64,000 nucleotides of DNA from Bradyrhizobium sp. sGM-13 (GTDB lineage Bacteria > Pseudomonadota > Alphaproteobacteria > Rhizobiales > Xanthobacteraceae): assembly GCF_018398875.1 (NCBI RefSeq), contig NZ_JAGWDK010000009.1, forward strand, positions 243,622 through 307,621, written 5' to 3'. This document shows, in pieces, positions 17,380-25,523 of the stretch. Each line of letters starts with the position of its first letter. Within the stretch, counting starts at the first letter, position 1. Under the pieces are notes generated by a model that saw only the letters and a program-made list of their open reading frames with translations, made no database searches and was not told the origin of the DNA. The position numbers and the translations under genes are program-made.

Positions 17380-20300
17380 CTACAGCGTCTGCACGTCCAC
17401 CACACCGGCAACCGCCTTGATCGCACCGGCGATCTGCGGCGAGACCTTGAAGCGGCCCGGCAGCTTCATCTCCACCTCGGTCTGCAGATCGAGCATGATG
17501 ACGAGCGAGACGTCGCCATCGGCGCCGCCCGATGGCGCGGGCGCAGGCTTCGCCGGCAGGCCCTTGGCTGAACCGTTTAGCGCGGATGCTTCCGGCATGT
17601 TGAGCCGTCGCGCAATGGAATCCAGCGGCTTGGTGTCGCGAACGAAAATCCGCAGGCCCTTTTGGGTTTTGGCCGCGGCGTCATCCAGCGGCTCGGCATG
17701 CAGCACCCGCGCGCGCACGTCTTCGCCCTGCAACTCGGCGCCGAGCTGCAGCAATACGGCCGCTCCCGGCTCCAGCACGTCGCGGTATTGCGCCAGGCCT
17801 TCGGAAAACAGTACGGCCTCGAAATGTCCGGTCGGGTCCGACAGTCCCATGATGCCCATCTTGTTGCCGGTCTTGGTGCGGCGCTCCATGCGCGACACCA
17901 CGGTGGCTGCAACTCTGCCCGCCGTCGCACCGGTCTTCACGGCACGCGAGAATTCCGCCCAGGACTGCACCCGCAGCCGCTTCAACACGGTGGCGTAGTC
18001 GTCCAGCGGATGGCCGGACAGGAAGAAGCCGACGGCATCGTATTCGCGGCGGAGTTTTTCGGCCGGCAACCAGGGCTCGATCTGCGGCAGCATGATGGTC
18101 GGTGCGTCGGCAGCATTGCCGAACATGTCGTTCTGGCCGATCGTCGCCGCTTCATGGCTGCGCTGACAGGCGGCGAGAATTGCGTCCGCCCCGGCAAAGA
18201 CACGGGCCCGGTTCGACTCGAGCGTATCGAATGCGCCGGCCGCGGCGAGGCTTTCGATGATGCGCTTGTTGATCGCGCGCGGATTGACGCGGGCGGCGAA
18301 GTCCGCAAGCGAGGTGAAGGCGCCCTTCTTGCGCTCCTCCACGATCTGCTCAACCGCCTGCAGACCTACGCCCTTCAGCGCCGCCAGCGCATAATAGATG
18401 GTTTTCTCGCCGACCTCGAAGGTGGCGCCCGAGCGGTTGATGTTCGGTGCCTCGACCTTGATGCCGAGCCGCTGCGCCTCGGAGCGAAATTCCGAGAGCT
18501 TGTCGGTGTTGTTGAATTCGAGCGTCATCGACGCCGCCAAGAACTCCACCGGGTAATGCGCCTTCATGTAGGCGGTGTGGTAGGACACCAGCGCGTAAGC
18601 CGCGGCGTGGCTCTTGTTGAAGCCGTAGTCGGCGAACTTGGCGAGCAGTTCGAAAATCGTGTCCGCCTGCCCTTTCGGCACGCCGTTCTTGACCGCGCCG
18701 GCAACGAAGATCGCGCGCTGCTTCTCCATCTCGGCACGGATCTTCTTGCCCATCGCGCGGCGCAAGAGGTCGGCGTCGCCGAGCGAATAGCCGGCCATCA
18801 CCTGCGCGATCTGCATCACCTGTTCCTGGTAGATGATGACGCCGAACGTCTCTTTCAGGATCGGCTCCAGGATCGGATGCAGATATTCCGGCTCCTCGTC
18901 GCCGTGCTTGCGCGCGCAATAGGTCGGGATGTTTGCCATCGGACCCGGGCGATAGAGCGCCACCAGCGCGATGATGTCCTCGAAACGGTCGGGGCGCATG
19001 TCGATCAGCGCGCGCCGCATGCCCTGGCTTTCCACCTGGAACACGCCGACCACATCGCCGCGCGCCAGCATCTGGTAACTCGGCGCATCGTCGATCGGCA
19101 GCGTCGCCAGATCGACATGGATGTTGCGCTGTTTGAGCAGTTTCACCGCGACGTCGAGCACAGTCAGCGTCTTCAGGCCGAGGAAGTCGAACTTCACGAG
19201 CCCGGCCGGCTCGACCCATTTCATGTTAAACTGGGTCACCGGCATGTCGGATTTGGGATCGCGATAGAGCGGCACCAGTTCGCTTAATGGTCGGTCGCCG
19301 ATCACGATGCCGGCAGCGTGGGTCGAGGCGTGGCGTGTCAATCCTTCGAGGCGCTGGGCGATATCAAAGGCGCGCGCGACCACCGGGTCCTCGTCGCGGA
19401 ACGCCTGCAGCTTGGGTTCACCCTCGATCGCCTGCGCCAGCGTCACCGGCGCGGCAGGATTTTGCGGCACCAGTTTTGTCAGTTTGTCGACCTGGCCGTA
19501 GGGCATCTGCAGCACGCGGCCGACGTCGCGCAGCACTCCGCGCGCCTGCAGCGTTCCGAAGGTGATGATCTGCGCCACCTGATCGCGGCCGTAGCGCTGC
19601 TGCACGTAATCGATCACCTCGCCGCGGCGGTCCTGGCAGAAGTCGATGTCGAAGTCCGGCATCGAGACGCGTTCGGGGTTGAGGAAGCGCTCGAACAGCA
19701 GCCCAAAGCGAATGGGATCGAGGTCGGTGATGGTGAGCGCGTACGCGACCAGCGAGCCGGCGCCGGAGCCGCGGCCCGGACCGACCGGAATGTCGTGGGC
19801 CTTGGCCCATTTGATGAAGTCCGAGACGATCAGAAAGTAGCCCGCATAGTTCATGCGGTTGATGACGTCGATCTCGAAGGCGAGACGCTTCTGGTATTCC
19901 TCTTCCGTCGCGCCGGGCGACAGGCCATGAACCTGGAGACGCCGTGCGAGCCCCGCCTCGGCCTGACGCTTCAGCTCCGCGGCTTCTTCGGTTGCCGCGT
20001 CGGAGCCCGAATCGGCACCGACGGTGAAACGCGGCAGGATCGGTTTTCTCGTCTTTGGCCGGAACGAGCAACGCTCGGCGATCTCGATCGTGGAGGCCAG
20101 CGCTTCCGGAATGTCGGCAAACAGCACCGCCATTTCGGCGCGGGTCTTGAAGCGGTGATCGGGGGTGAGCTGCTCGCGGTCGGTCTCGGCGATCAGCTTG
20201 CCGCCGGCGATGCACAACAACGCATCATGGGCTTCATAGTCGTCGTTCGACGCGAAATATGGCTCGTTGGTCGCGACCAGCGGCAGGCCCTTGGCGTAAG

Positions 20301-20889
20301 CGAGATCGATCAAGCCGGCCTCGACGCGACGCTCCTTGTCGACGCCGTGACGCTGCAATTCGACATAGAGGCGATCGCCGAACAGGCCCGCCAGCCGGTC
20401 GATACGCGCGGCTGCAAGCGCCGTGTGATCGGCGTTGAGCGCCAGCGAAATCGGGCCATCGGGACCGCCGGTCAGCGCGATCAAATCCTCGGCATCGCCC
20501 TCCAGCCATTCGAGCTTGATGTGCGGGGATTGATGGACCGGCGTTTCCAGGAACGCCCGCGAGTTCAGCCGCATCAGGCTGCGGTAACCGCGCTCGCGCG
20601 CCGCCAGCAGTACGATTCGCGACGGCGTGGCGGCCAGCGAATTGCGCGCGTTGGGATCCTGGTCGCCGAAATCGACGGCGAGTTCGCAACCGACAATCGG
20701 CTGGATGCCGTAGCCCGCCATCTTGTCGGAGAATTCCAGCGCTCCGAACATGTTGTCGGTGTCGGTCAGCGCCAGCGCCGGCTGGCGATCGGCTTTCGCC
20801 AGTTCACCAAGCTTGGCGATCTTGATGGAGCCCTTCAGCAGCGAATAGGCCGAATGAACGTGGAGATGAACGAATCCGGCACTGGACAT
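17380..20889 (-). CDS. dnaE: DNA polymerase III alpha subunit (replicative, DnaE1 type)
   Basis: DnaE is the catalytic subunit of the replicase. The 1169-residue protein opens with a PHP domain (FVHLHVHSAYSLLKGSI, residues 7-23), has the polymerase active site PDFDIDF near residue 408, HASTHAAGIVIGDRPL, the fingers segment LVALYRPGPMANIP, and C-terminal tandem HhH and OB domains. Length and N-terminus match DnaE1; the shorter error-prone DnaE2/ImuC is normally next to imuA and imuB, which are absent here. A small SOS-type gene lies 188 bases upstream on the same strand. Confidence 0.96.
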   Translation of the reverse strand: MSSAGFVHLHVHSAYSLLKGSIKIAKLGELAKADRQPALALTDTDNMFGALEFSDKMAGYGIQPIVGCELAVDFGDQDPNARNSLAATPSRIVLLAARERGYRSLMRLNSRAFLETPVHQSPHIKLEWLEGDAEDLIALTGGPDGPISLALNADHTALAAARIDRLAGLFGDRLYVELQRHGVDKERRVEAGLIDLAYAKGLPLVATNEPYFASNDDYEAHDALLCIAGGKLIAETDREQLTPDHRFKTRAEMAVLFADIPEALASTIEIAERCSFRPKTRKPILPRFTVGADSGSDAATEEAAELKRQAEAGLARRLQVHGLSPGATEEEYQKRLAFEIDVINRMNYAGYFLIVSDFIKWAKAHDIPVGPGRGSGAGSLVAYALTITDLDPIRFGLLFERFLNPERVSMPDFDIDFCQDRRGEVIDYVQQRYGRDQVAQIITFGTLQARGVLRDVGRVLQMPYGQVDKLTKLVPQNPAAPVTLAQAIEGEPKLQAFRDEDPVVARAFDIAQRLEGLTRHASTHAAGIVIGDRPLSELVPLYRDPKSDMPVTQFNMKWVEPAGLVKFDFLGLKTLTVLDVAVKLLKQRNIHVDLATLPIDDAPSYQMLARGDVVGVFQVESQGMRRALIDMRPDRFEDIIALVALYRPGPMANIPTYCARKHGDEEPEYLHPILEPILKETFGVIIYQEQVMQIAQVMAGYSLGDADLLRRAMGKKIRAEMEKQRAIFVAGAVKNGVPKGQADTIFELLAKFADYGFNKSHAAAYALVSYHTAYMKAHYPVEFLAASMTLEFNNTDKLSEFRSEAQRLGIKVEAPNINRSGATFEVGEKTIYYALAALKGVGLQAVEQIVEERKKGAFTSLADFAARVNPRAINKRIIESLAAAGAFDTLESNRARVFAGADAILAACQRSHEAATIGQNDMFGNAADAPTIMLPQIEPWLPAEKLRREYDAVGFFLSGHPLDDYATVLKRLRVQSWAEFSRAVKTGATAGRVAATVVSRMERRTKTGNKMGIMGLSDPTGHFEAVLFSEGLAQYRDVLEPGAAVLLQLGAELQGEDVRARVLHAEPLDDAAAKTQKGLRIFVRDTKPLDSIARRLNMPEASALNGSAKGLPAKPAPAPSGGADGDVSLVIMLDLQTEVEMKLPGRFKVSPQIAGAIKAVAGVVDVQTL

Positions 20890-21077
20890 GGTCGCTTAAC
20901 AGGCTCTCGCATCATGGTGAGGAGCGATCATCGGCCGCTGGGTGCGCGCCGACTCGCCGCCGCAATGGTGATGCCTTGGCTGGACGGAGTCCACGCGGAA
21001 CGCCGCTTGCGCGCCCGCCATCCGGCTTTTCCCCAGCCCACCCCGCAAGCCGAATCGGGCCGGGTCTCCGCCGCGCC

Positions 21078-21176
21078 TCAAAGCTGCGGAATCACCTGCG
21101 CCCAGACCGCGATCATCCCGACAAACAGCGTAATCGACGCCAGTGCTGCCGCCTCTTCCACGAACATCCGCAACAT
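21078..21176 (-). CDS. 32-residue single-pass membrane peptide under LexA-type control
   Basis: An ATG at 21176 with GGGAG eleven bases upstream starts a 32-codon frame ending in TGA at 21078. The peptide begins MLRMFVEEAAAL, continues ASITLFVGMIAVWAQ and ends VIPQL. Residues 9-28 or so form one membrane helix after a short acidic N-terminus. Two LexA boxes overlap its promoter (see 21198-21240). SOS-induced single-pass peptides of about 30 residues are known as division inhibitors in Caulobacter (SidA, 29 residues, acting on FtsW). The gene precedes dnaE on the same strand. Function here is inference; that it is a real gene is fairly well supported. Confidence 0.65.
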   Translation of the reverse strand: MLRMFVEEAAALASITLFVGMIAVWAQVIPQL

Positions 21177-21197
21177 GATCCGACTCCCACGGTCAAA

Positions 21198-21240
21198 GAA
21201 CATATGAGGAACATTGTTCCTTTTTTGTTCTGGGAGTCAA
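21198..21240 (-). promoter_or_regulatory. SOS promoter with two LexA boxes
   Basis: The alphaproteobacterial LexA box is GTTC-N7-GTTC. GAAC-ATATGAG-GAAC (21198-21212) is one in reverse, and GTTC-CTTTTTT-GTTC (21216-21230) is a second in forward orientation. On the minus strand TTGACT (21240-21235) and ACAATG (21217-21212) are 17 bases apart, so one box fills the spacer and the other covers the start region. The only gene downstream on that strand is the 32-residue peptide and then dnaE. Confidence 0.7.
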
Positions 21241-21298
21241 GACCCGTCTCATGGCGCATCTTACGACCATTCCGGCTTGGTTAACCGGCCAGCCGCCC

Positions 21299-21340
21299 AC
21301 AACGAAAAAGCCCCGGGACAGCGCCCCGGGGCTTCGTTGT
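21299..21340. terminator. Strong terminator after the outer-membrane protein gene
   Basis: Arms AGCCCCGGG and CCCGGGGCT with outer extensions ACAACGAA and TTCGTTGT surround a short loop, eighteen bases after the stop of the barrel protein gene. On the minus strand the stem is followed by TTTTTCG, and on the plus strand by TTCGTTG, so it can act on the minus strand and perhaps in both directions. Confidence 0.85.
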
Positions 21341-21358
21341 TTCGCAGCGAGCGCGAGA

Positions 21359-22102
21359 TCAGTACCTGGCGACGCCCGGAGCGCCGAACTTGTAGTTCAG
21401 GCGGGCGGTGACAAGATCAACGTCCTGACTGATACGGTCGGTGCCGACGAAGCCGCCGCCCGGCGCGGTGAAGGTGTAGGTACGGTCCTGCATGAACAGG
21501 TGATTGTACTCGACGCCGATCGACCAGTTCGGCGCGAAGGCGTATTCGAGGCCGGCGCCGATCGTGCCGCCCCAGCGGGTGTCGTCGCCGGTGACGCCAA
21601 TGGTCGCGCCTGCAAGGTTGGAGATGCGGTAGCTATTCGAGGTCACAGCAGCACCGCCCTTGACGTAGAGCAGGACGTTGTTGACGGCATAACCAACCTG
21701 ACCGGTGAACAGGCCGAACGCATCGACGTTCGTGTGGTTGCGAGTAGCGAACACCTGGCTCAAGTTGCTGCCCGAGAAGTCGGCCCAGTTGCCCTGGGCT
21801 TCAACGCCGAACACCCAGGTGCCAGCCTGCCAGCGATAGCCGACCTGACCACCGACCGTTCCGCCAGTCGCATCATGGGAGCCCTCGGGGCCGACCAGAC
21901 CAGAAGGCGGAACCGAATCCCACTCGTTGCGGCTCGAACCCCAGCCGCCGTTCGCACCGATGTAAAACCCGGTCCAATCATACACAGCAGCGACCATCGG
22001 GGGCGCCTTGGTGTAAGGGCGCGCAGCGAGATCAGCAGCAACAGCCGGCGCAGCCGCGCCGAGCGCGATCAGACTGGCCGTAACAAGCAAAACCTTCTTC
22101 AT
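21359..22102 (-). CDS. Outer-membrane beta-barrel protein (Omp25/31-like, porin family)
   Basis: The 247-residue precursor has a clear signal peptide (MKKVLLVTASLIALGAAAPA, cleaved after AVAAD-type residues) and the conserved start of the mature domain YDWTGFYIGANGGWG. Alternating aromatic and glycine-rich strands (GGQVGYRWQ, VGYAVNNVLLYVKGG, GAGLEYAFAPNWSIGVEY) indicate an eight-stranded barrel. It ends LNYKFGAPGVARY. Such proteins are abundant, multi-copy surface proteins in this group. It is a single-gene unit with its own terminator. Confidence 0.9.
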   Translation of the reverse strand: MKKVLLVTASLIALGAAAPAVAADLAARPYTKAPPMVAAVYDWTGFYIGANGGWGSSRNEWDSVPPSGLVGPEGSHDATGGTVGGQVGYRWQAGTWVFGVEAQGNWADFSGSNLSQVFATRNHTNVDAFGLFTGQVGYAVNNVLLYVKGGAAVTSNSYRISNLAGATIGVTGDDTRWGGTIGAGLEYAFAPNWSIGVEYNHLFMQDRTYTFTAPGGGFVGTDRISQDVDLVTARLNYKFGAPGVARY

Positions 22103-22401
22103 TCTTTATTCCCGTTCCTTTTTGACAGCCCCCAAGGCCGCGGCATGCTCATAGCATTGTTGGCTCGAATTGCTGTAACCTCGCAGCAACAGCCCACACC
22201 AAATGGCCTCAGTGTGAACGCAAGTTAATGTTGTCTTGCAGGCGTTTTTCGAAACTTTACGCCGGAGCTCGCTGCAAACAGTTCACATTTAATTTTACGG
22301 AGGTATTGCAGGGCGGATTGGCTTGACCGGATTGCAGAGCTGCGGCTTGTGTCGATCAGAATGAAACGCGAAGTGCCGATGCGCCACGAGGGAGATTCGA
22401 A
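22103..22401. other. Intergenic region between divergent secreted-protein genes
   Basis: About 300 bases separate the barrel protein gene from the first DUF3551 gene. I see AT-richer patches that must hold divergent promoters and the RBS GAGGGAGA before 22402, but no repeat, RNA or open frame that I can support. Confidence 0.5.
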
Positions 22402-22695
22402 ATGCGTAGAGCGATTCTAGCCGTGCTGACCGCGATCGGATTGGCAGCTATCGGTGCTGCGCCTGCCGAAGCGGTCGGCACTCGATATCCGTTCTGCCTT
22501 CAGGGAGACGAATATCCGGCGCTGAGCTACTGCACCTTCACGAGCTACGAACAGTGCCAGGCGACTGCATCGGGACGCTTCCTCACCTGCATCGCCAATC
22601 CATATTATATTGGCGAGAGCGAACCGCCGCCCGCCGCCTATCGCCCGCTGCCCGGCCGCGCGCTGCCCCCCGCTCCCGGTTACGGCAGGTACTGA
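22402..22695 (+). CDS. DUF3551 secreted small protein, copy 1
   Basis: The 97-residue precursor has a signal peptide (cleavage near APAEAV, residue 24) and the DUF3551 pattern: YPFC, then CTFTSYEQC, ATASGR, a fourth Cys and NPYY. The four cysteines probably form two disulfides in the periplasm or outside. It has a longer proline-rich tail (RPLPGRALPPAPGY) than the two copies that follow. Function of the family is unknown. GAGGGAGA precedes the ATG. Confidence 0.85.
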   Translation: MRRAILAVLTAIGLAAIGAAPAEAVGTRYPFCLQGDEYPALSYCTFTSYEQCQATASGRFLTCIANPYYIGESEPPPAAYRPLPGRALPPAPGYGRY

Positions 22696-22751
22696 GCAGC
22701 GGCACCTTTCGCCGCCGAGACACGCGAGCCTCCGGGCGTCCGCACCTACAG

Positions 22752-22842
22752 CGCGTGAACGTGATTTGACGCCGGACTGCGTCGAATGTCTGCTGGCCGT
22801 CAGCACACGCGGACCGATGCAATTCCCAAGGAGATTCTGATG
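22752..22842 (+). repeat. Duplicated leader before DUF3551 copy 2
   Basis: This stretch is a near copy of 23118-23209. Shared blocks include GAACGTGATTTGACG, TCGAATGTCTGCTGGCCGTC and GGAGATTCTGATGCG, the last containing the RBS and start codon. The duplication therefore covered leader plus gene. Confidence 0.8.
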
Positions 22843-23100
22843 CGAGTTCTATCTCTGGCAATTTTGGCAGTCGGAGCGGCGGCACCGGCGCAGGCACAGA
22901 CTTACGATCCCCGCTATCCGGTTTGCCTGCATGTTTATAACAGGGGGATCAACTACTACGAATGTGCCTATACCTCCCTGCCTCAATGCAACATGTCGGC
23001 GTCCGGCCGCCCGGCGCAATGCGAGATCAATCCGTATTTCGCACATGCATCTCAAGAACCGTCGGCACGCCGCGACAAGCGCTACCGCAACGGCTACTGA
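22840..23100 (+). CDS. DUF3551 secreted small protein, copy 2
   Basis: An 86-residue paralog of the flanking genes. Signal peptide MRVLSLAILAVGAAAPAQA; mature part begins QTYDPRYPVC and keeps the four-cysteine pattern (YPVC, YYECAYTSLPQC, SASGRPAQC, NPYF). The basic tail RRDKRYRNGY differs from copy 1. I chose the ATG at 22840 because AAGGAGA precedes it and the signal peptide starts there; a longer in-frame start reads through the leader repeat. Confidence 0.85.
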   Translation: MRVLSLAILAVGAAAPAQAQTYDPRYPVCLHVYNRGINYYECAYTSLPQCNMSASGRPAQCEINPYFAHASQEPSARRDKRYRNGY

Positions 23101-23117
23101 ACGCTAGCCCTTGCAAC

Positions 23118-23209
23118 GCGCGAACGTGATTTGACGCTGGAGTGTCTCGAATGTCTGCTGGCCGTCTGCACATTAGGACCGATCGCACGTCTCAAGGGAG
23201 ATTCTGATG
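23118..23209 (+). repeat. Duplicated leader before DUF3551 copy 3
   Basis: Second copy of the leader described at 22752-22842, with roughly four fifths of positions identical by eye, including RBS and start codon. Divergence between the copies indicates an old duplication held under some constraint. Confidence 0.8.
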
Positions 23210-23461
23210 CGCATTCCCGTTTTTGCGATCCTCGCGATTGCAATGATCTCCGCTTCGGCGCCGGCTCGGGCGCAGACCTACGGCTCCGACTATCCGGTCT
23301 GCCTGCGTGTCTACGGCCCGGCCACCTACTACGAGTGCCGCTACACGTCGCTGGCGCAATGTAATCTGTCCGCCTCGGGGCGCGCGGCACAATGCGTGCC
23401 CAATCCCTACGCGTCGAACGCCTATCAGGATCGGCCGGTGCGCAAGCGCGGCGTTTACTGA
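23207..23461 (+). CDS. DUF3551 secreted small protein, copy 3
   Basis: An 84-residue paralog with signal peptide ending at APARAQ and mature start TYGSDYPVC. The four cysteines match copy 2 almost exactly (YYECRYTSLAQC, SASGRAAQC, NPYA). It is the closest relative of copy 2 and ends in a basic RKRGVY. It converges on lolD, with only six bases between the stop codons. Confidence 0.85.
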   Translation: MRIPVFAILAIAMISASAPARAQTYGSDYPVCLRVYGPATYYECRYTSLAQCNLSASGRAAQCVPNPYASNAYQDRPVRKRGVY

Positions 23462-23467
23462 ACGCCG

Positions 23468-24181
23468 CTATTCCATTTCGACGACCCGGCCATCGACCAG
23501 CGACACCCGCCGGTCCATGCGGCCGGCCAACTCCATGTTGTGGGTGGCGATCAGCATCGCGACCTGCGTCGCCTTCACAAGTTGCATCAGCGCCTTGAAG
23601 ACGTGATCGGCGGTATGCGGATCGAGATTTCCGGTCGGCTCGTCGGCGAGTAGCGCCCGGGGCGCATTGGCGACCGCGCGCGCGATGGCGACGCGCTGCT
23701 GCTCGCCGCCGGACAGTTCGGCCGGTCGGTGCGAGATGCGATCGCCGAGTCCGAGATAGGCCAAGATCTCCTGCGAGCGCTTGATCGTCTCGGAGCGTTT
23801 GAGGCCGCGAATCATCTGCGGCAGCATGACGTTTTCGAGCGCGGTGAATTCCGGCAACAGCCGATGCGATTGATACACGAAGCCGATATCGGAGCGCCGG
23901 ATCTGGGTGCGGTCGATATCTGATAGTTGCGAGGTCGGCGTGCCCGCGACATAGACCTCACCCTCGTCGGGGCTTTCGAGCAGGCCCGCGATGTGCAGCA
24001 GCGTCGACTTGCCCGACCCCGACGGCGCCACCAGCGCCACCGACTGTCCCGCCCACAGCGCAAGCTTGGCGCCGTTGAGGATGGTCAGCGTCGCCTCGCC
24101 CTGTCGGTACTCGCGTTTTATCTCGTGGAGATAGATAACGGGTACATCTTCCGCCTCCTCGGCCATCGCGCCCTCACTCAT
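23468..24181 (-). CDS. lolD: Lipoprotein-releasing ABC transporter ATPase LolD
   Basis: LolD powers extraction of outer-membrane lipoproteins from the inner membrane. The 237-residue ATPase has Walker A APSGSGKST near residue 53, signature LSGGEQQRVAIARA, Walker B RALLADEPTGNLD and the switch histidine in IATHNMELA. The start overlaps the end of the permease gene by eight bases; an alternative ATG five codons on (24166) has GAGGG before it. Gene order permease then ATPase is standard in alphaproteobacteria. Confidence 0.94.
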   Translation of the reverse strand: MSEGAMAEEAEDVPVIYLHEIKREYRQGEATLTILNGAKLALWAGQSVALVAPSGSGKSTLLHIAGLLESPDEGEVYVAGTPTSQLSDIDRTQIRRSDIGFVYQSHRLLPEFTALENVMLPQMIRGLKRSETIKRSQEILAYLGLGDRISHRPAELSGGEQQRVAIARAVANAPRALLADEPTGNLDPHTADHVFKALMQLVKATQVAMLIATHNMELAGRMDRRVSLVDGRVVEME

Positions 24182-25454
24182 AACGGAGCGCGTCGACAGG
24201 ATCGAGGCGGGCGGCGCGCCAGGACGGATAGAGTGTCGCCAGGAACGACAGCGTCAGCGCCATGATCACCACCGCAGTGGTCTCGCCGAAATCGATCTCG
24301 GCCGGCAGCCGGGAGAGGAAATAGAGTTCCGGCGAGAATAATTCGGTGTTGGTCATCCAGGACAGGAACTGCCGGATCGATTCGATATTCAGGCAGATCA
24401 GCATGCCGACGAAAAATCCGGTCAGCGTGCCGACCACACCGATCGCAGCGCCCGTGATCAGGAATATCCGCATGATCGAGCCCTGCGAGGCCCCCATGGT
24501 GCGCAGGATGGCGATGTCCTGGCCCTTGTCCTTGACCAGCATGATCAGGCCCGAAACGATGTTGAGCGCGGCAACCAGCACGATCATGGTCAGGATCAAA
24601 AACATCACGTTGCGCTCGACCTGAAGCGCGTTGAAGAAGGTCGAGTTGCGCTGCCGCCAGTCGACCAGGAATACCGGCCGCCCGGCAGCCTCCGTCACGC
24701 TCTTGCGGAACGCATCGATTCGATCGGGATTGCTGGTGAATACCTCGATCGCGGTGACATCGTCCTTGCGGTTGAAATAGGCCTGCGACTCCGGCAGCGG
24801 CATGAACACGAAGCTTGCGTCATATTCCGACATGCCAATCTCGAACACAGCCGCGACCTTGTAAGGCTTGATGCGCGGCGTCGTGCCCATCGGGGTCACC
24901 GCGCCCTTGGGCGCAACCAGCGTGATGGTGTCGCCGGCATGCAGCGACAATTGATCGGCGAGCCGGCGTCCGATGATGACGCCCTGCCCCTCATCAAATC
25001 CCTCCATCGTGCCTTGCCTGATGTTCTTGGCGATCGAGGTGAGGTTGTTCAGGTCCGCAGAGCGCATGCCGCGTACCAGCACACCGGCAGCATTAAAGGC
25101 CGAGGACGCCAGCGCCTGGCCATCCACGACCGGCGCGGCAAGGCGGATGCCGTCGACCAGGCTGACGCGCTCGGCGACGTCCTTCCAGTCGGTCAGCGGC
25201 GATTCCAGCGGCTGCACCAACAGGTGGCCGTTGAGGCCGAGGATCTTGTCCAGCAGTTCCTTGCGAAATCCGTTCATGACGGCCATCACGATGATCAGCG
25301 TGGCGACACCAAGCATGATGCCGAGGAACGAAAAGCCGGCGATGACGGAAATGAAGCCTTCCTTGCGACGCGCCCGCAGGTAACGCCCGGACAGCAGCCA
25401 TTCGAAGGGCGCAAAAGGCGGAGTTCGGGCTGTCTCGTTCATGGTCTCATCCAT
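24174..25454 (-). CDS. Lipoprotein-releasing system permease (LolC/LolE family)
   Basis: The 426-residue protein has the family topology: a first helix (FISVIAGFSFLGIMLGVATL) at about 33-60, a large periplasmic domain (about 65-270) and three C-terminal helices. YLRARRKEGFISV is the family's cytoplasmic motif. Only one permease gene is present, so it may form the homodimeric type seen where LolC and LolE are not separate (LolF). The alternative start at 25442 has GGATGAG upstream and may be the true one. Confidence 0.93.
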   Translation of the reverse strand: MDETMNETARTPPFAPFEWLLSGRYLRARRKEGFISVIAGFSFLGIMLGVATLIIVMAVMNGFRKELLDKILGLNGHLLVQPLESPLTDWKDVAERVSLVDGIRLAAPVVDGQALASSAFNAAGVLVRGMRSADLNNLTSIAKNIRQGTMEGFDEGQGVIIGRRLADQLSLHAGDTITLVAPKGAVTPMGTTPRIKPYKVAAVFEIGMSEYDASFVFMPLPESQAYFNRKDDVTAIEVFTSNPDRIDAFRKSVTEAAGRPVFLVDWRQRNSTFFNALQVERNVMFLILTMIVLVAALNIVSGLIMLVKDKGQDIAILRTMGASQGSIMRIFLITGAAIGVVGTLTGFFVGMLICLNIESIRQFLSWMTNTELFSPELYFLSRLPAEIDFGETTAVVIMALTLSFLATLYPSWRAARLDPVDALRYE

Positions 25455-25523
25455 TACTCGATAATCCCATGATTCGGGCCAAATGTGGCCGTATTGGCCA
25501 ACATATCAGCCGCGGTGGATATC

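Noticed and set aside
17380..20889. dnaE as an SOS error-prone polymerase (DnaE2/ImuC), suggested by nearby LexA boxes
   Set aside because: Length and N-terminus fit the replicative DnaE1, and no imuA or imuB gene is nearby.
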